From Prorocentrum cordatum (lineage: Eukaryota > Sar > Dinophyceae > Prorocentrales > Prorocentraceae): DNA of 64,000 bases. Location of the stretch: positions 2,501 through 66,500 of the forward strand of contig CAUYUJ010019369.1 of the NCBI GenBank assembly GCA_963575745.1, written 5' to 3'. The notes under the pieces were generated by a model. It ran no database searches, was not told the DNA's origin, and saw only the letters and a list, made by a program, of their open reading frames with translations. Positions 56,305 to 64,000 of this stretch are shown in pieces. Within the stretch, counting starts at the first letter, position 1, and each line of letters opens with the position of its first letter. Both the position numbers and the translations under genes were made by a program.

Positions 56305-56790
56305 CTACTCAAGCTCCCCCTCGAGAAGCTTAGCGGCGACTGCTGCCAGCTCGTTGCAAAATTTAGCGGGGTACTTTTCAGAAGCTTTCAGCACAGGCTT
56401 GTTGCCTGTCACGTGCACGTGGCTCCTCCAGCCTTTCGAAGGGCCCCCTGGATTCTTCCGAGCAGTCCCCTTCGTAAGGGGTACTTTCTTAGTGCCGACC
56501 TTCTTGCTGGCAGCTTTCTTAGACCTCTTCAGGCCCAGAGCAGCGGCCCGTGGAAAATTACAAAACAACTCAATAGGTTTCATCGAGCTGTGCCCGAAAG
56601 CACCGAGACAAGTGACTAAACGGAAGGACCCCGAAATGTGAAACGCAGCATTGATGGACGGCACACTGTACATGATGGAGTTGAGCGGCTGCTCGATGCA
56701 CCAGTAGGCCCCCCGGCTCGACAGGAACATGATTGCGAATGACCTCTGGTGGATCTCAAGCTTGTCGGGTCTCCCCCAACTCACGGGCTC
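56305..56790 (-). CDS. C5-methyltransferase-like protein, C-terminal half
   Basis: The minus frame reads MFLSSRGAYWCIEQPLNSIM (EQP at 56694-56686), then LVTCLGAFGHSSMKPIELFC, a Lys-rich stretch KRSKKAASKKVGTKKVPLTK and VLKASEKYPAKFCNELAAVA, ending at 56305. EQP occupies the position of the EN(V/P) motif VI, and FGxSxxKP is the string that follows it in related domains. The frame is open without interruption and extends upstream right through the minisatellite and T-rich tract to 57429, so either the repeat is translated or it lies in an intron. I favour an intron because the N-terminal half is in a different frame. Confidence 0.5.
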   Translation of the reverse strand, partial: EPVSWGRPDKLEIHQRSFAIMFLSSRGAYWCIEQPLNSIMYSVPSINAAFHISGSFRLVTCLGAFGHSSMKPIELFCNFPRAAALGLKRSKKAASKKVGTKKVPLTKGTARKNPGGPSKGWRSHVHVTGNKPVLKASEKYPAKFCNELAAVAAKLLEGELE

Positions 56791-56839
56791 AGAGCGTGGG
56801 CCCACTCTCTGGACCCCCCCCTCTGGGATTCGGTCGACG

Positions 56840-57100
56840 GGGGGGTGGGGCGACGACTCCAGGTAGACGCCAAGTAGACGCCGTAAACAAGGATTTTCAT
56901 TGAGGGGTAGACGCCAGGTAGACGCCAGGTAGACGCCAGGTAGACGCAGCAAACAAGGATTTTCATTAAGGGGTAGACGCCAGGTAGACGCCAGGTAGAT
57001 GCCAGGTAGACGCCAGGTAGACGCCAGGTAGACGCCAGGTAGATGCCAGGTAGACGCCAGGTAGATTCCAGGTAGACTCCAGGTAGACGCCAGAGACGCT
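56840..57100. repeat. 11-bp minisatellite GTAGACGCCAG inside the methyltransferase-like gene
   Basis: About 20 copies of an 11-bp unit GTAGACGCCAG, with a few GTAGATGCCAG and GTAGATTCCAG variants, in blocks separated by two copies of AAACAAGGATTTTCATTnAG. Every unit starts with GT and ends with AG on the plus strand. Read on minus it gives an 11-residue periodic frame (YLASTWRLPGV) with no stops. Confidence 0.9.
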
Positions 57101-57104
57101 AAGT

Positions 57105-57375
57105 AAAAAAACGCCAAGTGTAATAAATACAACAAACAAGAAAAATTAAGAAAAAAAAAAAAAGAAAGGGTAAAGGGTAGAAAATATAAATAAAGGAAAA
57201 AAGCATAAAAGAAAAAGAAATACGAGAGGAGAAGGAAGAAAGGAGGGGGGGGGGGGGGAGAGGGGAGGGAGGGGGGGAAGAAATAAGAAAAATAAAAAGG
57301 AAAGACAAAAAGAAAAAAAGGGGAAGAGAAACAGGAATAGAAAGAATAAGAAAAAAGACAAAAAAAAAGGGGTTG
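57105..57375. repeat. A/G-rich tract (T/C-rich on the gene strand)
   Basis: Poly-A and GAAAA-rich sequence with a G-run at 57246-57258. On the minus strand it is a long pyrimidine stretch, as near a 3' splice site, but lengths like this also arise from slippage. Confidence 0.8.
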
Positions 57376-57379
57376 CCTG

Positions 57380-57575
57380 GGGCTGTAGGTAACACAATCC
57401 CTCCTCCACCGTTTTGTCCCGTCCCCCATCGTATCCCGACTCTCCTCGTCCTCCTCGTCCTCCTCGCCATTCTCGTCACCTCCTCATGCTTGTTTCCTTT
57501 AACGTTTGTTGCTAGCTGTTCGTTCCCCAGGTGTCCTCCACAATGATATATCACGTGATTTCCATCCCCCGTGTC
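57380..57575. other. short segment between the two methyltransferase-like halves
   Basis: Contains CTCCTCGTC repeats at 57440-57470. Exon/intron boundary not located. Confidence 0.3.
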
Positions 57576-57579
57576 CGAC

Positions 57580-58133
57580 GCGAACTCGGCAGCATGGTTG
57601 CCGTGAAGCACATCTGATCTACGAAGGTCTCCTTCTGGCGAATCACGCGTCCGTTTCGAATGGCCCATGCACATCATCAGCCACGAAGAACATTGGGGTG
57701 ACATGTGTACCGTCCCCCCGACACACACCGAAGCAAGAAGAAACATTGCATATAGAAGACCAGTGGCTGTCGTGATGTCCTCATGTATACTTCTCTTTTT
57801 GTCATACGCATATGCGGCCCCATTGAACTTGCGAATGTACGCGGACGTGGTGCCAGATGCGCCGCTGAATAGTTCAACAAAGCGGCTGTCCCGATCAATC
57901 GTGTGAGCAACACCCCAAATGGCCATGGCGGCCGCGTTCAACATCGTGGCACTTGTAGCAGGTGAGCTGACGCGGGCAGGAATACCCGTCGAACTCCACT
58001 GGCTTGCAGTGCGCAATGCCCAGTCCATGCCAGCAGAATGCGGCGCTGGCTGCTTCGCGGCAGTCGCTGCCTGCAGCCCAAGCGCAAATAAACACACCTG
58101 AATTACGGTACCCATGGCTTCAAGGATAGCCAC
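57580..58133 (-). CDS. C5-methyltransferase-like protein, N-terminal half
   Basis: The frame from 58133 starts with a hydrophobic stretch MGTVIQVCLFALGLQAATAA (possible signal or membrane segment, if this Met is used) and reaches RFVELFSGASGTTSAYI at 57887-57837. The FSGxxG string is like motif I (SAM binding) of cytosine-5 methyltransferases. DKKRSIHEDITTATG follows as a possible second acidic position, and SPQCSSW at 57701-57681 sits where the PC(Q) catalytic loop is expected. The frame then degenerates toward 57.55 kb. The C-terminal half (EQP) is in another frame at 56.7 kb, past a repeat-filled gap. A shorter start at MAIWGVAHT (57926) is plausible. Activity is unknown: the loop reads PQC and not PCQ. 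Confidence 0.5.
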
Positions 58134-58335
58134 CGAGAGATGCCCAAACGATCGTGGAGAGCCAGCATAAAAAACACTCTGAACTCAAAAGTGCGGCGGT
58201 GTGAAAACTTCGCAACGTCCCTGAGCACAATGTTCAGGGACTCGTCGAGCCAACAAGCGTATAACTTCGGGTTCCCCAACCACCGGCTCCTAGGGCAACC
58301 GTGATTTACAACATCTTGTTTAAATGAAGTTGAAA
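58103..58335 (-). CDS. transposase-like protein, C-terminal exon (probable)
   Basis: WLGNPKLYACWLDESLNIVL (58285-58226), then HRRTFEFRVFFMLALHDRL and a stop at 58103. The string GNPxxYxxxxDESLN is one I associate with the C-terminus of this abundant dinoflagellate protein family. The part upstream of 58335 in the same frame looks like non-coding sequence, so this is an exon or a fragment. It overlaps the start of the methyltransferase-like frame (58133) by about 30 bp in a different frame. Confidence 0.45.
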
Positions 58336-58339
58336 ACGA

Positions 58340-59015
58340 CCCCAGGACCCATGACATGTTCTCACAATCAGGTCCTTGAAAGGGCTCGCGGCCCCTGTTG
58401 GGCCAGGGGATTTGCAAAGCATTCGCCTCCCTGCGCGCAGCTGACATCACGTGCCAGCTACCTCCGAGGGGGGGCATGCGGTGAGCATCCGACGCTGGCG
58501 CCTTCGATGAGCTCTCCACCGGCTCGGACTTCCCGCGGGGGGGGGGCATCGAAAGAATGAGGCGGTGGAGGGAAGATGAGACACGAGGAAGGTCGAGCTT
58601 GGGAGAGGGGCAGGAGGGGGCAGGACTGACAGTTCGGGAGGAAGAGGAGAAGCGAGAGGACAGGGCAGTCGCGCGGCGAGCAACGCCCGCAGGCGTTTTA
58701 ACATTTGCTCCCAAAGTGGCCCCCGATGGCACTGACAAGCCCCGAGGAGGACTCCCGAGGTCCCCCAAAGGCCCAACAGAGATTCCAAGAGACTGCCCAA
58801 AGGTGCCGAAATGCAAAACACGATGTTCCCGAGCGGCGCCCCAAGACACCCGAAAGAACATCCAAGAGGCCCGTGGCCCACAACCCAGGCGCAGTGGCCC
58901 CTGGGCCATCCACTACCCCTCCTGCCCATCCTCACATCCATCCTGCTTACCCCCTCCCCCTGGGCATCTTAGTAAGCGTGTTTTGTTTGGGTTGTCCCTT
59001 CCCCCATTTCGAACG
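58340..59015. other. probable intron with family-R-like words
   Basis: Between the second and last transposase-like exons. From 58.69 to 58.90 kb it holds CCCAAAGTGG, CCCAAAGGCCC and CCAAGAG words like family R but no full unit. No conserved protein. Confidence 0.35.
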
Positions 59016-59020
59016 ACGCG

Positions 59021-59299
59021 TCACCTGTGGGCGATGTGCCATGCCAAATGGTGCTTTGGCGAAAGAGCTATCCCAGCCAGCTTGCAGGCCCGAATGTGCA
59101 CAGCAATGATGCACATCAATCGAAGTTGCATCGTTTCGTCCAACGTAGCAGGGAGCGTGCGCACGGCATCCAGAAACCCGATCAACGAAAGTATGGCGCA
59201 GACGAGGTGAGGCCCAAATACAGCGCGGCCTCCGTACTTGTGAACGAGGTGATTGACGAAAAGAAGTAGCATTCCAGTCTCCCCCGCCTTCACCGACAT
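59021..59299 (-). CDS. transposase-like protein, second exon (probable)
   Basis: MSVKAGETGMLLLFVNHLVH, then GFLDAVRTLPATLDETMQLR and ACKLAGIALSPKHHLAWHIA. Hydrophobic helices alternate with basic turns. Lies about 145 bp after the end of the main frame on the same strand. KAGET and HLAWH look like the continuation of the same protein family. The gap contains an in-frame stop, so a splice is needed. A candidate donor is the G|GTTTTGCG after FDNK at 59464, but the acceptor is uncertain. Confidence 0.45.
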   Translation of the reverse strand: MSVKAGETGMLLLFVNHLVHKYGGRAVFGPHLVCAILSLIGFLDAVRTLPATLDETMQLRLMCIIAVHIRACKLAGIALSPKHHLAWHIAHR

Positions 59300-59444
59300 C
59301 GCCGTGCCAGGGTGGTTCGGGTGCTGAGGGGGATGCTGTTTGCATGTTGTTGTGTTTGGGGTCGTGGGCGGAGGGTGCGTAGCGGCCAGCGTTTGTGGGC
59401 CTCGTTTTAACGAACATCGGTGCGAGTCCAGCCGTGGGGACGAG

Positions 59445-61049
59445 TCAACAGCTCAAACGCAAAACCTTATTGTCGAACTCCCAAGCAGCCTGGAAATCGG
59501 CATCCTTGTGGTCACCGAGCATCTTCAAAGTAAGAACGCTTAGACGGCCCTTCGGGTCGATGTTGTTTGAAGGGTCATCTTGCCAGGACTTGAGGTCGCA
59601 CCAGATTTGCCGAATTGCCATTTCGATCATAACTTTCTGCGATCCCTGAAATTGCCAAGGGTTTGAACATATCGTTCGGAACAGACAAGCTGAAACGAGG
59701 CGTTGCATTATGCCGAGGTGAACTGTATGCATTAGATCAGCTGCTAATGTTGCCACGGGAGACGTACCCAACCTACTGTCGAATAAAGGGCACCGCCGTT
59801 GCACAGGATCGAGGGGGAGTTTCGTCGAAGGCCCGAAGCGAGGCCTCCAAAATACGAACGTGGCTGGCAACTGCACACACAGCACATCAGCTATATCATG
59901 TACGTGCTCGCTGGGTTCCAAGCGGTCCCCACTCTTCAGCTGCACGCCTGCTACAACCGTATCATGCATTATGCCCCGTCCCCCAATCTTTGGAATGTTT
60001 TTCAACCACACAAGTTTCGACCTCAAGAATTGTAGTTGCTCTCGTGTGTGTATGCGCACGGGAATCTCACACTTCCTGCACGCTGCGTCGTATTCATTAC
60101 AAGTGCGAAGCTGGAACGCAAACGAATCCAGTGTATCCATGCCTTCAGCCTCCCCGAGCTCTGGTTTTACATTTTTGCAATATTGACAAGAATGGTGGTA
60201 CTGCCCGTAGCTGCTTAACCCAAGCCCGCGAGTATGTTCAATCCAATCACCTTTAATATATAACAAGCATCCCCGAAACGACAAATCTGAAATGATTGTC
60301 CCCTGGGCCCACTCGCTGCCGTCATACCGAACGTTAGGGCGAACCCCATCGTAGAGACATTGAAACTGCCATCTGATAGAATCCATGATGGGGTGGACCG
60401 AGCACCACCCCCTGCACCCGCAACTGCACTCGTCGGAGTGCTTGAGGGTAGCTACTAGGTGTCGCCGCCCCGACAATAGGTCCACCACCCACCACCCAGT
60501 TACAGAATCGTTTCTTCCGGCAGCCTGCTGTTGATAGCGAACCCCATCCAAATACACCGCGAGGGGGAGGGGGGGGTCAAGACCTGTCTCTTTGGCAATC
60601 TTGGTGGCGGGATGCTCTGCGTAAGCTGGTACATCTAGTACATTGGGATCTCTCTGAGCTGGGGTCTTTCGCAACTCTTCCAAAATCGACGGGTCCGCAA
60701 CCAATTCATCAGATATCGATTCATAGAACAGCTTGATCGGATGGTCTCGCACCGAACGCAAAACACTGTGATTCTCACAAACGGGCACTTTGATATGTGT
60801 TAAATGTTTTGGAGCGGGCAGCACTGTGTCTAAATGAAGCTGGTACTTGCCAGATTGCAGGCCCGCTGGCCTGCTGAACTTACTCCACGTTGCCCCTTGG
60901 ACCCCTGCGGCCTCGCAAAGACCACATAGTACGCAAAATTGTTTGGCGTTCAGTCTGCATGAAGCGTACAGTGACAACAGTTCATGCAAAAGAGCTGCTC
61001 CTGCTTGCCGCTCGCTGTCGCTGCCTCTCAAGGCACCAGCGAAAGGCAT
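59445..61049 (-). CDS. DDE transposase-like protein, main exon
   Basis: An uninterrupted frame, best preserved in the window. I start it at the Met of MPFAGALRGSDSERQ (about 61049); the frame is open further, but that part overlaps the E4 repeat. Seen in order: a Cys-containing helix-rich N-terminus; LPLAVYLDGVRYQQQ (60567-60523); a CSCGCRGWC cluster (about 60.42 kb); FRGCLLYIKGDWIEHTRGLG (60275-60220); YHHSCQYCKN (about 60.19 kb); and ATLAADLMHTVHLGIMQRLV (59745-59690). The Asp in LDGV, the Asp in KGDW, the C-x2-C pair and the D-x-MH-x3-LGI string recall Tnp2/CACTA-type and related DDE transposases. The match is to motif style only. It probably continues past 59445 through an intron. Confidence 0.5.
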   Translation of the reverse strand: MPFAGALRGSDSERQAGAALLHELLSLYASCRLNAKQFCVLCGLCEAAGVQGATWSKFSRPAGLQSGKYQLHLDTVLPAPKHLTHIKVPVCENHSVLRSVRDHPIKLFYESISDELVADPSILEELRKTPAQRDPNVLDVPAYAEHPATKIAKETGLDPPLPLAVYLDGVRYQQQAAGRNDSVTGWWVVDLLSGRRHLVATLKHSDECSCGCRGWCSVHPIMDSIRWQFQCLYDGVRPNVRYDGSEWAQGTIISDLSFRGCLLYIKGDWIEHTRGLGLSSYGQYHHSCQYCKNVKPELGEAEGMDTLDSFAFQLRTCNEYDAACRKCEIPVRIHTREQLQFLRSKLVWLKNIPKIGGRGIMHDTVVAGVQLKSGDRLEPSEHVHDIADVLCVQLPATFVFWRPRFGPSTKLPLDPVQRRCPLFDSRLGTSPVATLAADLMHTVHLGIMQRLVSACLFRTICSNPWQFQGSQKVMIEMAIRQIWCDLKSWQDDPSNNIDPKGRLSVLTLKMLGDHKDADFQAAWEFDNKVLRLSC

Positions 61050-61133
61050 CGTGCACGACCCAAACAGCCGCGCGCGGCCGCAGCCAGAGGGCTCGTGACA
61101 GCGCGGCTGCGGGGAGACGGCGAGAAAATTATT

Positions 61134-62510
61134 CTGGCGAAGGGCGCAACCATATGCAGTTGTGAGCGCCGCGGTGTGGGCACCGCTCTCGGTGGAGCTC
61201 CCTACGGGGCCGCGATCCTCGTGATGGGGCGTGCCGACATGGGCGGGGGAGTGCATGCGGACCTTGCCGCGGAGGCCTTCGGTGCGGCTCCTATGGGGCC
61301 ACGATCATCGCGAGGGGCGTGCCGAAATTGGCGGGGAGGCGCGCGCGGACCTTGCCGCTGGGGCCTTCGGCGGGGCTCCCTATGGGGCCACGATCATCTT
61401 CAGGGGTGTGCCGAAATGTGAGGGTGGACGCATGCGGGCCTTGCCGCGGGGGCCTTCGGTGGAGCTCAATATGGGGCCACGATCATCGCGATGGGCGTGT
61501 CGAAATGAGCTGAGAGACGCATGCGGACCCTGCCGCAGGGGCCTTCGGTGAAGCTCCCCATGGGGCCACGATCCTCGTGATGGGTTTGCCGAAATGGACG
61601 GGGGAACGCATGCGGACCCTGCCGCTGGGGCCTTCGGTGGAGCTCCCTTTGGGGCGACGATCCTCGTGAGGGGCATGCCGAAATGGGCGGAACGCATGCG
61701 AACCCTGCCGCTGGGGCCTTCGGTGGAGCTCACCATGGGGCCACGATGCTCGTGAGGGGTGTGCCGAAATGAGGGGGGGGCGCGGGCGGGCCCTGCCATT
61801 GGGGCCTTCGGTGGAGCTCCCTCTAGGGCCACGATCCTCGTGAGAGGTGCGCCGAAATGAGCGGGGGGGCGCATGCGGACCTTGCCGCTGGAGCATTCGG
61901 TGGAGTTCCTTGTGGGACCGCGATCCTCGTGAGGGGTGTGCCGAAATGGGCTGGGGGATGTGCGCGGACCTTGCCGCTGGGGCTTTCGGTGGAGCTCCCC
62001 ATGGGGCCACGATCCTCGCGAGGGGCGCGCCGAAATGGGCGGAGGGGGGGCAGGCTTGGGCCTTCGGTGGAGCTCCCCATGAGGCCACGATCCTCGTGAG
62101 GGGCGCGCCGAAATTTGCGGGGGGGGCGCATGCGGACCCTGCCGTTGAGGCATTCGGTGGAGCTCACCATGGGGCCGCGATCCTCGCGAGGGGTGTGCCG
62201 AAATGGGCGGGCGGTCCCTGCCGCTGGGGCCTTCGGCGGAACTCCCCATGGGGTCGCGATCCTCGTGAGGAGCGTGCCGAAATTTGCGGGGGGGTGCATG
62301 CGGGCCTTGCCGCTGGGGCCTTCGGTGGAGCTCACTATGGGGCCACGAAGCGCGTGAGGGGTGTGCCAGAATGGGATGGGAATGCGGAAAGCAGAGGCAA
62401 GGGATGGGAGGAGGGAGGAGGGGGAGGGGGCAGCGGGAAGCGGGGCAAGGTGACGAGGGGCGCTGTCTGTTCAAATCGAGGACCCAACAACGCAGGATGG
62501 TCGGGAACAA
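61134..62510 (+). repeat. modular repetitive element E4
   Basis: Head 61134-61164 (CTGGCGAAGGGCGCAACCAT then ATGCAGTTGTG), about 14 units of 80-95 bp with CGAAATG, GCATGCGGACC, GGGGCCTTCGGTGGAGCTC and a CGATCCTCGTGAGGGG subtype, a polypurine tract at 62392-62440, and the tail 62461-62510 (ATCGAGGACCCAACAACGCA). More diverged between units than E3. Its head begins about 85 bp from the proposed start of the transposase-like gene, on the opposite strand. Confidence 0.85.
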
Positions 62511-62519
62511 AAACACAGC

Positions 62520-62865
62520 GCAATCGAGAGAGGGCGAGGGGAACATTGAATCCTGGGCCTCGGGTTACAAGGGGCAGAGACGGAGTACCGGCTCCCAGCT
62601 CCCAGGGGGGCACGCGGCAATAATGGTTTCTATAGGGTGGGTCACACGAGAGGTCGGTATGTTCTTATATGATTGGTTTTCGATGTTGTCACGTGTTTTT
62701 TCATATTATCTTGTTTCGTTATCTCTTTTTTGTTTTTGTTTTTTTTTTCTCTCTCTCCTCTCTTTTTTCTGTCCCGTTCGTTGTCAGTGCCATGTATTTT
62801 TGCCATCGGATGAACTCCACCAGCACTCTGGGCGTCGGTGGATTAGGGAGTTTCCTCTTCCATCC
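62520..62865. other. stretch without recognisable gene, T-rich part
   Basis: After the E4 tail, mixed sequence, then a T/C-rich patch at 62.69-62.77 kb. Nothing assigned. Confidence 0.4.
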
Positions 62866-62869
62866 CTCC

Positions 62870-63310
62870 TTCTTCCCCTTCGGGGAGGGGTTTACCCCTC
62901 CCCCTACCCCCTCCCCTGGACCTGGACAGGGGGATCCGCGAGGTGTCGGAGCGTCCAAAGTGGCCTCGGCGAGGAAGCCAAAATCATTTGTTTTATTCAG
63001 GTGTTGGCCCCATGTTGGCCTCTTGAGGGGGGGGCCCTAATTCAAGCTCCCCTCTTGTTTGATTGATCTCCTCCAAGATGGCCCCAAGAAGCGCCCAGGC
63101 GGCCCCGAGAGGTCCCAAGATGGCCCAAAGATGGCCCCAAGAGGCCCCCTAGAGGCCCCCAGGAGACCCCCAAAAGGATCCCAAGCGGCCCAAAGAGGCC
63201 CCCCCGAGGCACCCACGACGCCGAAGAGCCCCCCACGATTGCCAAGATTCCCAAGACGCCCCAAGACGCCCAAGAGATACCCCAAGAGGCTCCGAGAAGC
63301 ATCCAAGAGA
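62870..63310 (+). repeat. family R, copy R3
   Basis: The same leader foldback as at 25.2 kb (GGGGAGGGGT, TT, ACCCCTCCCC at 62882-62903), GCGAGGTGTCGGAGCGTCCA, a less GC-rich core, CTAATTCAAGCTCCCCTCTT, the signature GATCTCCTCCAAGATGGCCC (63065-63084) and a run of CCCAAGAGGCCCC words to 63.31 kb. One unit. Confidence 0.8.
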
Positions 63311-63319
63311 CGACGTCTG

Positions 63320-64000
63320 GCCCTTTTGCTTGCTCTCCTCATCCGCCCTCCTCCTCCTATCTCTTCTCATCCTCCTCCTCCCCCTCCGCCTCCTCCTCCT
63401 CCTCATCCTCTTCATCCTCCTTCTCCCCACTCCATCATCTATCCATCCATTTTTTTCTTAGCTCCCTCTCTCCTTCACACCGTTCGGCCGTCCCCCTCTT
63501 TGCTCTCTCACGTCCTTGATCACCTCTCAGCTCGCCTGGACATCGTCTCTGGATGGTCTAGAATTCTCACCCTTTTTCTCCCGCCAAGCACAGGACGGGT
63601 TCGACAGCGACAAGATTACAGCGAGGTGCTTGGGCGAGGGGGGATCTGAGGAGACTGTCGCACGCCTCCGTTGAGACGCGCATGCACGAGTTGTCACGCA
63701 CGCATGCGCGAATGTGAAAGATGGTGGTCGAGGGGGAGTGCGCGAGGAAGGAAGATGGGGAAAGGCATATAAAGGGGAAGCGGAGCACGAGTGATGGAGG
63801 GGGGAGGGGGAGAGTGAGCAAGGATAAGCAGCAGGAGTTGGGTTGCATAGCGGCATGGGAGATATTGAGGAGCCCATTCGGGCGAGGACGAGGATGAGCT
63901 TTGAGTTGCAATACACGGTTTCGCCGCACGATGTTTCGAAACGAGTGCTTGCTCACGAGGCTGCAGCAGGACGTGCAACGCATAAACACAAGCACCAGAA
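63320..64000. other. stretch without recognisable gene
   Basis: CCT-rich 63.34-63.43 kb, then mixed sequence to the window end. Short overlapping frames only. Confidence 0.4.

Overview
The window looks like intergenic, transposon-rich nuclear DNA of a dinoflagellate. I infer this from the high GC with no CpG depletion, the mass of degenerate GGCCCCAAGAGG-type and CGTCGC-type repeats, very long GA/TC and GGA/CCT tracts, and fragments of retroelement proteins that resemble dinoflagellate LINE and Ty1/copia-like families as I remember them. Species is not determinable by eye, and no single-copy host gene was recognised. Nearly every long reading frame comes from a low-complexity tract, a minisatellite or a decayed mobile element.

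Layout. 1-1.6 kb: GC-rich frame, an inverted copy of a dispersed repeat (family R), a CCG block. 2.2-8.9 kb: one LINE-type retrotransposon in two consecutive parts on the + strand, separated by about 4.2 kb of unrelated DNA with inverted-repeat-like edges. 9-11.6 kb: unassigned DNA and degenerate repeats. 11.7-19.1 kb: three copies (E1, E2, E3) of a modular repetitive element made of a short head, a tandem array of 77-90 bp units, a polypurine tract and a short tail; E1 and E2 lie head to head, E2 and E3 tail to tail. A fourth copy (E4) lies at 61.1-62.5 kb. 19.6-26.8 kb: two copies of a SINE-like repeat with GA tails, a decayed Penelope-like reverse transcriptase on the - strand, and a tandem array of family R. 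26.9-33 kb: a possible methyltransferase-like scrap, microsatellites and a 30-bp minisatellite.

33.4-44 kb (- strand): several open, coding-looking stretches in shifting frames that I cannot name, ending in a fragment of a C5-methyltransferase-like domain. 45-46.1 kb: an 89-bp minisatellite. 46.5-51.9 kb (- strand): a decayed Ty1/copia-like element with protease, integrase, reverse transcriptase and RNase H recognisable, with frameshifts, stops and a lost RT catalytic dyad. 52.2-55.6 kb: three successive purine-then-pyrimidine blocks, with a small coiled-coil ORF between two of them. 56.3-61.05 kb (- strand): the best-preserved coding region, a DDE-transposase-like gene followed by a methyltransferase-like gene interrupted by an 11-bp minisatellite. 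E4 begins about 85 bp from the transposase start. 62.9-63.3 kb: another family R copy.

The most interesting signals are the modular E elements and their palindromic arrangement, the transposase-like plus methyltransferase-like pair, and the recurrence of that methyltransferase-like domain in the window.
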